From Enoplolaimus lenunculus (taxonomy: Eukaryota > Nematoda > Enoplea > Enoplida > Thoracostomopsidae): 64,000 bases of DNA. How positions within the stretch are numbered: position 1 is the stretch's first letter; every line of letters begins with the position of its first letter. The notes under the pieces are model-generated. The model worked only from the letters and a program-made list of their open reading frames with translations, made no database searches and was not told the origin of the DNA. Positions 46,701-54,085 of the stretch are shown here, in pieces. The position numbers and the translations under genes are program-made. The stretch is taken from positions 1 through 64,000 of the forward strand of contig JASANG010001529.1 of the NCBI GenBank assembly GCA_030248215.1, given 5' to 3'.

Positions 46701-47781
46701 TATTGTGGCACCTTTTAAAGTGTTTATGTGCTTTTATTTGTTGCTTTCTTGTAGCCTTTAAGTTTTCAATTGATTTTACCATTTCTTTTAGCATAATGTT
46801 CTACGTTTCTACTGTGTCTAATGTGTCAAAAATAATTGCGTACTGCAAATATAGGGTTTCAGCTGCAAACATCTGTCTTTCCTGTTACAAAAACACATTG
46901 GCTCGGTTTCTGAAAGTCTACTTCTGTATGACTTCGTACTTTAAGTGTGTGCTAAGCAATTACGCAAACCAGTTCATTGTTTCTAAAAGCGTACTTAAGT
47001 TAAGTAAATACTGAAGTAATTGACCAATTTTGATGCGATACACACTAACAGTTCACGCTTATTGACTTTGGACCAATTGAGATTGTGTAGTCTTATGACG
47101 CATTTGTAATATAAAGCAGTCATGGCTTCCTTGGTATGCCACTGGCTTTAAGCTGGCATTAATCTGTTTTTTGCTTAAAAAGTTAAGTATTTTGTTAACG
47201 TAGGCGACTTAAGTAATTTACACAATCGCAACTTAGGTTAATACTTAAGTAAAATGTTAATAGCACAAGAGTAAAAAGGTCAATCTGGTTTTAGTCAAGC
47301 GGATTTTTGCTTTTATTTGACACATTAGACGCGTTGGATTTCCTACTAAACATGAGTATAACTAGATTGCCTAGACTAATTCATCGCTACTTAAAAATGG
47401 CGATACGTTAGACTTTACGATTACAAAGTTGAAATTTGAGTAAAAAATTTCACTTTTTGTTAATTTTAATGCCTAAAATTTTATAAATTTAAGAAATCAA
47501 TTTTTGAAATTTGAAATTTCAAATATAATTTTTGGTATTTAAATATTTTTAAAATTTTTTTATCTTTTTTACTCTTTTTTGTTATTTTGTCGCTCCAGAA
47601 ATTCAAGTACACCTTTGTCTCACCGATGCGCTACGAAGTATTGAAGCCTCAATCGTCGCAACCACGGTATACATCATCGGCGCCCGGTTACGTCTTGATC
47701 CCAAACGCACCGTTGGCGGAACCGGAACTGTACAACGAAACCGGATATGGCGAACGAGTGCTCAAAGTGTCGAACATTTAA
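22616..47781 (+). CDS. Divergent SLC6-family transporter gene, 14 coding exons with two alternative last exons
   Basis: Seen: 13 exons joined in phases 1,1,1,2,0,0,2,1,0,0,1,0,0 give 566 residues. Either of two last exons adds 58 or 60, so 624 or 626 residues in all, normal for SLC6. Twelve hydrophobic segments follow the LeuT fold order. Residues 14-53 align without gaps to LeuT/SERT TM1, and residues 68-75 carry MMELAVGQ, the family's MEVALGQ-like motif. EL2 has the Cys pair C140/C150 and sequons N191 and N195. R11 and D398 match the cytoplasmic gate pair. Known: SLC6 proteins are plasma-membrane solute symporters, usually driven by Na+ and Cl-. Odd: the TM1 unwound segment reads SYNNLAFFQ instead of GLGNVWRFP, and most ion-site residues differ (see findings). 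Inferred: an atypical transporter whose substrate cannot be read. It may be a divergent nematode-type SNF member. Introns total over 20 kb and are full of MITEs. Confidence 0.93.
22890..22960 (+). other. tRNA-like sequence in SLC6 intron 1
   Basis: GACCGCG pairs with CGTGGTC as a 7-bp acceptor stem. A box TGGTGTAGTGG and B box GGTTCGATTCC are intact, but the anticodon arm has mismatches in the five-pair register and the T stem has a bulge. I read it as a tRNA pseudogene or SINE head, 135 bases after exon 1. Confidence 0.6.
23037..23184. mobile_element. MITE family A copy (intron 1)
   Basis: CGTAGCCCAGCCCCC through TTGTCAACGTTGCTTGTC to GCGAGCTGGCTACGGGCC. Confidence 0.65.
23258..23412. mobile_element. 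Family X fragment with (TTTG)n
   Basis: A run of GTTTGTTTG at 23284-23311, then AAGTAAATACTTAAGTAACA and TTTCAGAAACCCTGCC, the right end also seen at 56707-56748 and inverted at 48787. Confidence 0.5.
23458..23636. mobile_element. MITE family F copy (intron 1)
   Basis: CACGACAATTCGTCGCC to AACGAATTGTCGTCG; interior inverted relative to 10280-10460. Confidence 0.75.
23770..23904 (+). CDS. SLC6 exon 2: TM2 and first cytoplasmic loop
   Basis: Completes G-G-A-V-Y after exon 1, then TM2 with the motif MMELAVGQ and the loop CPLFKG, both hallmarks of the family (usual forms MEVALGQ and CPLFKGIG). Y53 corresponds to the chloride-site Tyr of SERT and is kept. The acceptor is GCAGCAG, a tandem NAGNAG site. 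I place the cut after the first AG because that keeps the gapless alignment. Donor GTAAGA. Confidence 0.93.
24146..24302. mobile_element. MITE family A copy (intron 2)
   Basis: GGGCTCGTAGCCAGCTC, ACAAGGGTTTTCGATGACTT, GAGGGCTGAGCC. The right terminus is missing. Confidence 0.65.
24466..25135 (+). repeat. Satellite of about 48 bp, 14 units, each with an acceptor-like TTTCAG
   Basis: Units alternate TTCTTCTGAAATTGTG.AAA and TTTTATTCAATTTCAGAAA. Fourteen units give fourteen AG sites preceded by pyrimidines, 12 of them exactly TTTCAG. The array ends 15 bases before the real acceptor of exon 3 at 25149. Direction of the acceptor-like motif is the gene's own. Confidence 0.9.
25150..25329 (+). CDS. 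SLC6 exon 3: TM3 and start of extracellular loop 2
   Basis: Residues 92-151 and the first base of the next codon. Starts GVGVGF (family GIGYA) and runs through hydrophobic TM3 with Y114/Y115 near the substrate-facing Tyr of the family. It then reads LPWQRCNQMWNVESEC, which matches the LPW..C..SWN..C start of EL2, including the two disulfide Cys. The acceptor follows directly on a tandem array of acceptor-like units. Donor GTAAGT. Confidence 0.94.
25400..25590. mobile_element. MITE family C copy (intron 3)
   Basis: CCCAATGTTATTTTGAGGGG to CACGTCAAAGTAACATAGG, with CCTAAG runs inside. Confidence 0.7.
25593..25933. mobile_element. MITE family B copy (intron 3)
   Basis: AAGGCGGATACAGGGGGATC to TTTCTGGATCCGCCATTG. 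The interior has GTGTTTGGGGGAGCC, shared in style with 10620 and 57640. Confidence 0.65.
26298..26400 (+). CDS. SLC6 exon 4: extracellular loop 2
   Basis: Residues 152-185, hydrophilic, ending with MIAGQHFYK, which sits where other members have a motif such as SPVVEFWERRVL. Phase 1 in, phase 2 out. Acceptor CTTTTAG, donor GTAAGC. The loop itself is unlike any family member I can recall, as is usual for EL2. Confidence 0.88.
26453..26635. mobile_element. MITE family F copy (intron 4)
   Basis: TACGACAATTCGTCGACC to GCGACGAATTGTCATG. Closest to the copy at 10280. Confidence 0.8.
26693..27470. mobile_element. Element P: inverted ends, tandem core, conserved tail (intron 4)
   Basis: TTATTGAGCGAAGCTCG at the left and GCTTCGCTCAATTAAA at the right. 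The core is three and a part units of 155-175 bp starting near 26733, 26887, 27061 and 27227 (TAATATGCAAATTA). The tail has AAAATCGGTTCATCGGTTCC and GGACGGACAGACGGACA, words known from widespread animal repeats. Confidence 0.7.
27655..28020. repeat. Cluster of four related hairpins (intron 4)
   Basis: Inverted repeats at about 27668-27702, 27742-27778, 27895-27932 and 27971-28010. Each has a stem of the kind AACAAGTGCCAC around an A/T centre, with AACCCTAC or GTAGGGTTA beside them. Confidence 0.75.
28081..28140. repeat. Short TTAGGC/TTAGGG-like run
   Basis: CTTAGGCTTAGGGTTAGGCT at about 28108-28127, a free-standing run not obviously in a MITE. Confidence 0.6.
28212..28344 (+). CDS. SLC6 exon 5: end of EL2 and TM4
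   Basis: Residues 186-230. Carries two overlapping N-glycosylation sequons, N-L-S at 191 and N-I-S at 195, then TM4 ending in GVRWLGK, in line with the family's KGVKSTGK. Acceptor TTTTTCAG, donor GTACGT, ends in phase 0. Confidence 0.93.
28614..28754 (+). CDS. SLC6 exon 6: TM5 and extracellular loop 3
   Basis: 47 codons in phase 0. VTYFTVTVS matches the family's VVYFTATFPY at the start of TM5. RALTLDGMADEL matches the RGVTLPGA..GI segment after it. The acceptor is the less common AAG after a T-rich run. Donor GTACCA. Confidence 0.93.
29285..29388 (+). CDS. SLC6 exon 7: TM6
   Basis: Residues 278-311. MWATAFSKSILAVGLCFG aligns without gaps to LeuT/SERT TM6, and the following SYITLGSYNKRSNN matches ..ASYNKFNNN. 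K285 takes the place of the chloride-binding Gln, and A289 takes the place of the Ser/Thr that binds Na1 and Cl-. Acceptor TGTTTCAG, donor GTAAGT. Confidence 0.94.
29806..29918 (+). CDS. SLC6 exon 8: TM7
   Basis: Starts G-D-S, matching the R-D-A that opens TM7. H321 replaces the conserved Asn of the Na1/Cl- sites, and A325 replaces the Ser (SERT 372) or Glu (LeuT 290) position. Acceptor AATTTCAG, donor GTAAAG, phase 2 in and 1 out. Confidence 0.92.
30236..30465. mobile_element. Foldback MITE family K, copy 2 (intron 8)
   Basis: TACACTGCAAAAAACGG to CATTTTTTACAGTGTA, TA at both edges. The central 150 bases differ from copy 1 at only a few positions. Confidence 0.85.
30525..30631 (+). CDS. SLC6 exon 9: EL4 and first part of TM8
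   Basis: Residues 350-385. S-Y-L-W-S-A-M-L-L-F-M aligns with the family's SPLWAILFFLM. N383-T384 stand where the Na2-site Asp-Ser pair is found, so polar character is kept but the acid is lost. The EL4 part is short but continuous with exon 8. Acceptor TATTTTAG, donor GTAAGA. Confidence 0.92.
30993..31133 (+). CDS. SLC6 exon 10: end of TM8, IL4 and TM9
   Basis: 47 codons, phase 0. YVLVFTSVAAIED matches F..VEGFITALVD, and D398 is the cytoplasmic gate Asp. MFIALGVCCLGYALGLGYTVQ matches TM9 (FIA..C..SYLIGLSNITQ). Acceptor TATTTTCAG, donor GTAAGT. Confidence 0.94.
31976..32114. mobile_element. Family C/D fragment (intron 10)
   Basis: TTTAAGCTTTAGACTAATTT, then ACTGTTAGCGTCTCTCAAAG and TAACGTTGG, the right half of a C-type element. 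Confidence 0.5.
32194..32293 (+). CDS. SLC6 exon 11: TM10
   Basis: AGPYAHELVSKFFD then WILLFFEILAIAWFY, matching GG.YVFKLFD.Y....LLFLVFFE...SISWFYG. The outer-gate acid of the family (Asp404 in LeuT, Glu493 in SERT) falls at a Ser-Lys pair here. Acceptor TGTTTCAG, donor GTAAGT, phase 0 in and 1 out. Confidence 0.93.
32806..32872. mobile_element. Family H left end (intron 11)
   Basis: TTCTCAAATGCGTGTAGCAT followed by the internal palindrome CTATCACCAGTTGTTGATAG and TTTCGAACCAGTG. Confidence 0.55.
32982..33091 (+). CDS. SLC6 exon 12: IL5 and TM11
   Basis: AHWLGKDIRQMV matches the family's NRFYDNIQEMVG after TM10. It is followed by a Cys/Trp-rich start of TM11 (CCWCWGFVLSY). Acceptor TGTTTCAG, donor GTAAGT, ends in phase 0. 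Confidence 0.92.
33635..33710. repeat. 22-bp tandem repeat (intron 12)
   Basis: TATATACTCTCGGTTACAG repeated about three and a half times, ending in a TATATATA run 35 bases before exon 13. Confidence 0.8.
33746..33937 (+). CDS. SLC6 exon 13: EL6 and TM12
   Basis: 64 codons, phase 0 at both ends. Has W-V-V-P-I-G-W-L-V-A, in line with W....GWLMA before TM12, then a long hydrophobic TM12 and a basic cytoplasmic turn RTCMRGPGATKAE. Because it ends in phase 0, either of the two last exons can follow. Donor GTAAAC. Confidence 0.93.
34060..34225. mobile_element. MITE family F copy (intron 13)
   Basis: TATGACAATTCGTCGCCCG to GGGCGACGAATTGTTTATG. Confidence 0.75.
35052..35421. mobile_element. Family N element with expanded minisatellite (intron 13)
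   Basis: Ends GTTGCGCTATACT and AGTATAGCGCAACCC are inverted repeats. The left arm contains the 42-bp minisatellite at 35063-35310. Confidence 0.75.
35063..35310. repeat. 42-bp minisatellite, 5.9 copies
   Basis: Unit CTCGCCGCCCGCCGACAAAT plus 22 bases, copies identical as far as I can read. GC-rich in AT-rich surroundings. Since 42 is a multiple of 3 the array is open in several frames on both strands, which makes misleading repetitive open frames. Confidence 0.95.
35711..35893. mobile_element. MITE family C copy (intron 13)
   Basis: GGCCCATGTTACTTTAGAG to AAGTATTAACATTGGCC, with CTTAGGCTTAGG inside, orientation opposite to 9468. Confidence 0.75.
36898..37237. mobile_element. hAT-like MITE family L, copy 1 (intron 13)
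   Basis: AAGGGTGCAACCGGAATTCC to AATTCCGGTTGCACCCTG, with runs of TTCCGG inside both ends. Flanked by an exact 8-bp duplication AAAATAAT (36890-36897 and 37238-37245), the target size of hAT elements. No transposase. Confidence 0.85.
37246..38569. other. No feature recognised (intron 13)
   Basis: AT-rich intron sequence with one family H end (GATGCTACACACATTTGAG) at 38068-38088. Confidence 0.5.
38572..38745. mobile_element. MITE family A copy (intron 13)
   Basis: CGGGCCTGTAGCCAAAGGGA through TTTTCAACCTTGCTTGTAAG to AGGTGACCTGGCTGCAGGCC. Confidence 0.7.
39156..39340. mobile_element. MITE family H, whole copy (intron 13)
   Basis: ATATTCTCAAATGTGTGTAG to CTATACACATTTGAGTATAT. Next inside the right end is AACTGGTGATAGGTGC. 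Confidence 0.75.
39647..40324. mobile_element. Two family G elements sharing one end (intron 13)
   Basis: Copy 1 is 39647-39974 and copy 2 about 39965-40324, in the same orientation. TTATATCAAGA ends and AACAAGAGTGTGC/GCACACTCTTGT subterminal arms are present in each. The middle GGTTATATCAAGAG serves both. Confidence 0.8.
40575..40777. mobile_element. MITE family V copy (intron 13)
   Basis: AAGGGGCGTAGCCAAGATT to TTTTGTATACGCTTC. The interior has GCTTAGCGAGCAAGAAATTT, as at 17935. Confidence 0.55.
41133..41309 (+). CDS. SLC6 alternative last exon a (58 residues)
   Basis: Phase-0 exon after TTTTGCCAG, ending in TAA. It begins KFKYTLVSPLRYE and has YTSAAPGYHLIPDAP in the middle, both nearly shared with the exon 6.3 kb downstream. 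Its own tail is rich in His and ends GTTC. The start of the tail fits the juxtamembrane end of SLC6 proteins (K.KYT.VSP). Using it makes a 624-residue protein. A variant poly-A signal ATTAAA lies at 42038, but I cannot confirm its use. Confidence 0.88.
   Translation, partial: KFKYTLVSPLRYEGMKEVSQHGMITGSCPPHYTSAAPGYHLIPDAPHHMDPLHHGTTC
41310..41935 (+). other. Pyrimidine-rich region after last exon a, possible 3' UTR
   Basis: About 600 bases dominated by C and T on the + strand (for example CACCTCCTGATACC, CCCCTCCCCCC), quite unlike the AT-rich flanks. It starts at the stop codon, so it may be the 3' UTR of the exon-a mRNA, or a skewed repeat. No inverted ends seen. Confidence 0.5.
42060..43920. 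other. Decayed repeats, no gene
   Basis: Family H words at 42258-42330 (CCAGTTAGTGATAGGTCTTG) and GGCGGATCC/GGATCTGCG ends of family B at 42644 and 43690, within AT-rich sequence. Confidence 0.4.
43924..44039. repeat. 58-bp direct duplication
   Basis: GGCATTAAAATAGTT.AAAAA through TTTTTGGTATTTAGTTTT occurs twice in tandem with very few differences. Confidence 0.9.
44893..45212. mobile_element. Family X element, decayed
   Basis: CTGAGTTTCTGAAACTCTAC at the left, then AAGTACTTAAATATGTGCTG. AACTCGTAATTTGTTTTTGC and TTAAGTCAGCGACTTAAG near the right. A related copy is at 46896-47265 and a left end at 48787-48850. Confidence 0.5.
45213..47598. other. Mostly unassigned sequence before last exon b
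   Basis: Holds an ATATATAATAT microsatellite at 46204-46256, a TTAGGC run at 46326-46345 and a family X copy at 46896-47265. No other coding exon recognised. Confidence 0.45.
47599..47781 (+). CDS. SLC6 alternative last exon b (60 residues)
   Basis: Phase-0 exon after CGCTCCAG, ending in TAA. Begins KFKYTFVSPMRYE and carries YTSSAPGYVLIPNAP. Against exon a it lacks about eight residues after the RYE motif and differs after LIPNAP, ending VLKVSNI. The last three residues S-N-I fit the class I PDZ ligand pattern S/T-x-hydrophobic. Using it makes a 626-residue protein and needs a 13.7-kb last intron. Confidence 0.88.
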   Translation, partial: KFKYTFVSPMRYEVLKPQSSQPRYTSSAPGYVLIPNAPLAEPELYNETGYGERVLKVSNI

Positions 47782-49365
47782 AATTGAACCATTTATTTTC
47801 ATGGGGTGGGTGGGTAATGGGCGTTTCAACTGGATTTCATATATGGACGACAAAGATCAGACCGTCAGGCGGATGTTTCAAACGCGAAACGAATTTTGAA
47901 AAACCGGAAGTTGTTTAAATATCGGTAGTGGTCTATTGGGACGTGTTAAACGGTACTTCAAAAGATATTAACCGATTAGTTTACTTTTAGCTTAGATGGA
48001 TAGCTTTGTAAGCTTACGCAACTTAGACGCAGCAGGCACTAAATATCGTCATATCAATATTTGAATTCAGGGATCGTATATTTTGATGAACATTTTAAGA
48101 CGCTGGGTGTCGGATAATAATTGTTCTGGGTGTAGGCGAACCGTGCGTGACAGGTGAAATTTGTTGCTGCGAAATGTGCGGGGTAACATGGTGTGCTGCT
48201 AGTGGTTAAAACATAGCACGCGGGTGTCCGTGAGAAAGTTAAATTTTCAAATCTGCAATCGAAGTAGCTATGTAATTTGTGTATTGATATTGGCTTGTTT
48301 TGGAATTATAACGATATGGCGAACGAACAGTTTCGCTTGCTTGATCGAGACCGCAAGGGTCGTGGCTGAAACCTGGTTGGCTTAATTGAAAATTAATGTA
48401 CGAAAATGATTTTTGCATAATTTAATATTGTAGTTTTTTATTTATTTGTTACTATTTAATTGTGGTGGATTTGCATTTTTGGTATGGCGTAGATATTTGT
48501 TTTTTTTGCTAATCGACGCTACTTGTAATATTTGGTTAACGTCAATGTTTTAACAGGGGAAACTTGAAGAGAACCATTACCTTTTAGTATTGCACAATTT
48601 TGGTGTCCATAACTTAGGATACTTACCTAAATTTAAATTTTAAAAAATTCTCAAAACTTACAAAACAGAAAGAAAATATTAACATATTTTCTATTCCATA
48701 TCTCTGTCATATCTGCCAAACAAACAATTTGTGTCAGTAGTGAGTGGATTGGTAATGTTTGCTTTGCAACCCTACACAATTAATGGTTGGGTTTCTGAAA
48801 TCTTACTTCAATCAGTATTTACACTTATAGTCGCCGACTTAAGTTCAACTTAACGCTAATTTAACCAGTTGGAATTTTGTAAACTGTGTTGGTTGACATC
48901 GTTTATTGAACAGAGCATATGTTATTTTGTTATTTTGTGAAAGTACTTCTTAATGTTTTTTGTACATAAATATTCATGTAAAATTATTGAAAGGATCGCT
49001 TATGTATAGCACAGGTACCGAACAAAGTTATAGCAGTTTTAGGTTTAGGCTAGACTGTTGCTTAGAGTCACTGTTAGACTTACGTTTTAAACTTATTTCG
49101 TCACCTACGGAAGTTGTGTTATAAATTTGAAGCTTGGGTTGCACAAAATATGTGTAAATGACACAACAGATGCAAAACTTGAACGCAGTCATAGCGAGAA
49201 GCACAAATATGCAAAAAGTTTCAAAATTAGACCATTTTGGTTGATATCACTATTGTTAAAAATTCTAAATTAACAAAGTTTACCATATTAACCACTCAAT
49301 CTGGGTTGTTTGAGAATACGGATTCAAGCGAATATCTGTAAGAATTTATCTCAATATATTTTTAA
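47782..49365. other. Downstream flank of SLC6 gene, no feature recognised
   Basis: Presumably starts with the 3' UTR of the exon-b mRNA. I could not find a clear AATAAA near it. A family X end lies at 48787. Confidence 0.4.
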
Positions 49366-49563
49366 TGGGCCAATGTAAAGAACAGGAGCGGAACAGTATT
49401 ATAAGTATATTTCTAAACCTAAGACTAAGCCTAAGCGTAGGAATGAGCATATTCGTAAGCCTAAGCCTAAACCTAACCCTAGCAAAAAATTAGTCTAAGG
49501 CTTAAGCTTTCTTATTTCTAGTCCCACAGAAAAACGTACCGCCCCTGATGTTTACATGGGTCA
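49366..49563. mobile_element. MITE family D copy
   Basis: GGGCCAATGTAAAGAACAGG to CCCACAGAAAAACGTACCGC and TTTACATGGGTC, with CCTAAG runs inside. Confidence 0.8.
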
Positions 49564-50758
49564 TTTAATGGAACAAGAGTTATTTGTGTACAGAAAATAA
49601 TATCTATGTTTTATCGCGCCGGTTGCCAAATTGTACTTTTGTTGCTTATTTCGTATTCATATTGGCTTTTTCTGTATTTTGTTTTATATTCTTGCAATTA
49701 TATATACAGGCACATTGCCAGACATTGACCAGTCCGCTTAATAATCTTCGAAACATTTATTTCAATATCGTATACGTATGTTACGCTGTTAGCTGAGACA
49801 AATTGGGCTAAAACTTGCAAAAGTGTGACAATTTTCAAACCAACATCCTCGCTACGCCAATGTAATTGCAACTATTTTTGATTTTTATTGCAGTTAAGGT
49901 GGAATTCGTCTGAGACATCCGGATCCATAACAGAAAGGATGCTTTTTCAAGCGCAGAAAACACTAATCGCTGACGTATGCCTTCGAACAATTCTGCTGAT
50001 ATTGATAAACAGCGTGAAAGCATGTAATATTTGCAATGTATTACGTTGGCAGTTCAACTTTATATTTGCCAACTGAAATATAACCGGAAAACGAAATCTC
50101 ACAGCATTTAAGCATACTTAAGCACCGGGACCAATTTTATTTTGACTGGCCAAAAGTTTGCAAGCGGCAGATGGGCTCTGGTTGTTGTTACCCTGCAAAC
50201 CTGCCGGCTTACAAAGTTTGTGGGGAAAACTGTCGGTACTGCATCAAAATGTTTGCTTGTTTTAGTTTTTTATGCTTCAGGTTGATTATTTTATCTGTGT
50301 ATTATTATTAATATTTAAATTTGTAATTATAGATATACGTAGTAATATATTATTGGCAAATATATATGTAGATATATGTAGACACAAAGCAATATTGTTG
50401 CAATAATTTCAAGTTTAGTAACAAAACTGAGTGAACAGTAAACCTAAGACTATACCACTTTTAGCAACCGCTATAACGACTATTGCAAATACGGTCATAT
50501 ATGTGTACATATACCGAAATATGAAGTTGGTGCAAACATATCGTATATTGTTGCAACAATTGTGGTATGTTTCATCGGCGTCTCAGCGGTCTATATATAC
50601 CGCATATTTATAGTTTTGCAATAGGTTTTGAAACAATCCAAGTGCGAACGCTGCTGATCTAAAGCTGTAAACGGCGAGCAGGATAACCTGAGTGCATTAA
50701 ATGTGCTAAATTTTGAAACTTATAACTAAAAGTGGTTCAAAAGTTAGGCCCATTGATA

Positions 50759-50893
50759 GATCAGAGGCGGACTGTTTTTCCGCTGTATTGCTATGGAAAG
50801 CTTAAACTTCAGACTAATTTTTGCTTTAGGCTTATGCTTATACTTAGGAATATGCTTATACTAATGTTATGGCCCTGATGTATACATTGGTCA
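50759..50893. mobile_element. MITE family D copy, short
   Basis: AGGCGGACTGTTTTTCCGCTG to TGTTATGGCCCTGATGTATA and CATTGGTC. Confidence 0.65.
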
Positions 50894-51439
50894 AAAGTTA
50901 CATGACCTATCACCCGCTGAAGAGGGTTGCTGGATAAATTTAAGATTATAAACGCTTGTGTCGTGTGTAAGAGGCATGTGTTTATTGATAACAGGGGTGT
51001 TATTTTACGTTCGGCATAACTTCTATAACTTATATGTTGTTACCTGTAAGTTTAGAATTGAATTTCTTTCACTGCTCGAATGCGAAATTGCAATATTATA
51101 GTGCGTTGTTTTTTTTGAAAAAATAAAATTATTTTTAAAATGAAGTTAAGAATTAAATTCTGGAAAAACATTCGGTTAAAATTTAATCTGATTGCTCCTG
51201 TACCGTTTATAATATCTTGAACTCGGTCATGGCTGGGCGCTGTATAAAGCCGTTGTCGTAGTGTAGAGTACAACATAAATATGCTTATTTTATTATTGAT
51301 GTTATATTTCTTTTTTTTCTACTGTACAATATTTGTGTTTCATTGCCAGAGTACTATATTCGTCAAAGTAAACTTGTACGTGTGTTTTGTAATCGGTTGA
51401 GCGCGGTGCTATTCCATAAAAATCCGTGACTATTTCGTC

Positions 51440-51568
51440 CCATGTAAACATCGTAGGGGCGGAACGTATTTCAGCGGGACTGCAATAGAGTAAGCTTAAA
51501 CTTTAAACTACTTATTGCTTAGGCTTTAGGGATATGTTCACACTATTATAACCGCCCTGTTCTAATAC
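51440..51568. mobile_element. MITE family D copy, short
   Basis: CATGTAAACATCGTAGGGGC to CTATTATAACCGCCCTGTTC. Confidence 0.6.
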
Positions 51569-52471
51569 AATTTCGCACCAATCTGTACTAAGCTTTTATT
51601 AAATTACTGCTGTAGTGACCCGAATATAAGAGTGGTGGGTGACTGTTATTTATTTCGAGTATTTAATGCACCATCCAGGTTACACTGCGTTCGCCAATGT
51701 CAAAAAATGTCATATGAACAAATTGTCTCTTGTTAAAAGAGGTTTCAAGCGCCATGAAGCCCTGAAAACACATTTGTTTTGTACTGACTCCCTTCGTAGA
51801 GAGTAAAGACATTGAATACGATACAAAATACAATACTCGAATTGTCTCAAATCCCAAACCAGAATATAGTTTTATACGAACTTCCAAACAAGGTGGTTTG
51901 GAAACTTCTTAAGCTACTGCGTGCGTTTTAACATGGATAACCCATATTACAGTTATTTCTTTCACCAAGTATTTATTTTCACACTATTTAGTTAGCATGA
52001 TGCAACCGGAGGTGAATTATACCGGAGCCGATTGCTGTCGGCAAGAGTGCGTGAATTTGACCAGATTAAATTTTTATATCTGGCTGTCCCAAGTGAAAAC
52101 GGGACGCCCCTAAAAGTAACATTGGCCCGAGTATAGTAATTGCTAAACGCTGCGAATTGTGCGATTATTTCACATACATACACAGTTTGCTTTAAATTGC
52201 TCACAGTGTACTATACGCTAGAAAGACCTAAAAATTGAATTTAAAAAGTTCACAAATTACTGAACGTTTTAATAGACAAAATGGATTTGCAATAGCGCAC
52301 TCGCAAAGTTCATTTGTGCTGCTTTGTTATCTAATTACAAATTAAATTTCCTCAACTTTACTTAGAATTGAATATTTATTTGCATTTGATCTTATTATTG
52401 TCTGAGAAGAGATATATTTTTAAGCGTTTTTTAGAGCTAAAGCGAACACCAGAAAGCACCTAATGCAATAG

Positions 52472-52672
52472 CAGGGTGCAACCGGAATTATAAAATACCG
52501 GAACCGGAAAGCAAAAATTTCTTGTTACCGAAAAATTCTCATTTATTTTTTATCGCTTTTAACTGCGTATACAACATTTAGGATGCCAAAATCCAAAAAC
52601 TAATGCAGTAAGGCTGTAAACGTATGATCAGGTATGAAGTATGACCCAAATTAAAAATTTGGACAATACCCT
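52472..52672. mobile_element. hAT-like MITE family L, 3' truncated copy
   Basis: CAGGGTGCAACCGGAATTAT, then matches the inverse of the right half of 63471-63868 (GATGCCAAAATC, AACGTATGATCA) and stops near CAATACCC. Confidence 0.75.
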
Positions 52673-52959
52673 TCGGTGATTCAAATTATTTGGTCCTCTT
52701 TTACGGACTCTTATTATGGATAGGGACTCCTGTTGATTGGGACTTAAACTGGTCTCCCCTTTCATTACCCCCGTCTTATTCGGGTCTCACAGTACCATAA
52801 GCCTAAAGTCTAAGACTAAGGGTAAAAATTTCGGCTCCTGATTAATACGTGGGCTGGCTTTTGGTAACAAAAAAGTTGTAGCCTACAGACCTACGACTAT
52901 AAAAGGTTACTATTAAGAAACGCAAAAAATATAGTCTAACGCCTGAACCTAATCTTTTA

Positions 52960-53012
52960 CAATCCCACAAGAAAACGGGACGGCCCTAAAAGTACCATGG
53001 ACCAGTACAGTG
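52960..53012. mobile_element. Family C right-end fragment
   Basis: CCCACAAGAAAACGGGACGG and CCTAAAAGTACCATGG. A similar fragment lies at 52060-52128. Confidence 0.5.
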
Positions 53013-54085
53013 AGACGCGTACCAGCGTACTATAACGTTGGGTCTGCGTCGGGCTCCAGGTGTGGTCAAAATAGACCGCTGACCCCTTCTCCAGCTTCTG
53101 TCGAATTTTAGCTAGAGGTTCCGGCCAATTGGTAATGAAATTTTTCATATCTCAATCAAACTTGACCTATTCAGTGAGTTCATTTGTTAAACTTTAATAA
53201 ACGCAGTAGGAAAAAACTTTAACTGTCGAGCTTTTTCAAGGGGTTTCCAGCATTTTTTTTCAGTTTATCAAACTATTACAAAATTAGCAAATTCAACATT
53301 GTTTTATTGTACTTATTCAACCAGGTTTGTGGTTTTTCACTTCCGATTGCAGCATTGTACATGACATATCACATGGTAAAGCTTTGACGATCGCTTAAGA
53401 TTTTAAAACAATTTGTTTTAGAATATAAAACATTGATTGAATAATTTAAAAATATAATTTAATGTAGATTTTGTGTTCGCCGAGTGATCAAAGAGGTTGA
53501 CAAGTCAACAAGCCGCAATTGGTAGCTTCGCCATTATATTCTGATCAATGAGCGTTTAGTTGATTTGTTCGCTAAAAAGCAAGTGCGCCTTCAGAAAAAT
53601 TTAAAAATTTTAAGGTGTAAAACCTACGCTATTGTCTGTTTTATTTCTAGTCATGTGCAGCCCGTGCTTTATTTAGATGGGTTTGAAATTTTGTTCTTTC
53701 TAGTATGCTTTCATGTGTATACTTCATTGGATCTATAACGCAAAACATCGTTAAAGTGCAAATCACCTGTGATCTTTGAAATACGGGTGTAATTTCAGGT
53801 GCGGAGATTAAAAAGTGGGTCGTGAGTAAATCTTTTTTGCGCAAGAATACCAGCGGGAAAAGAATTCTTGTTTGTGTGGGTAGCGCGAGTGTTGTATATC
53901 TTGCCAAATTATAAAATCTGGAAGAACCTTGCAGATTTTCGTTTGTCGAACTTCATTAAAAATTTCGGTCGGTTGCTGGCCTTTTTTATATTTTAACATA
54001 TTTTGCAGTTTTATATATGAAATACTAATTAATTTTTTTACAGTTTCAGAGTTGAAACTGTGTGTTCTCTGGATTGGACAACGAA

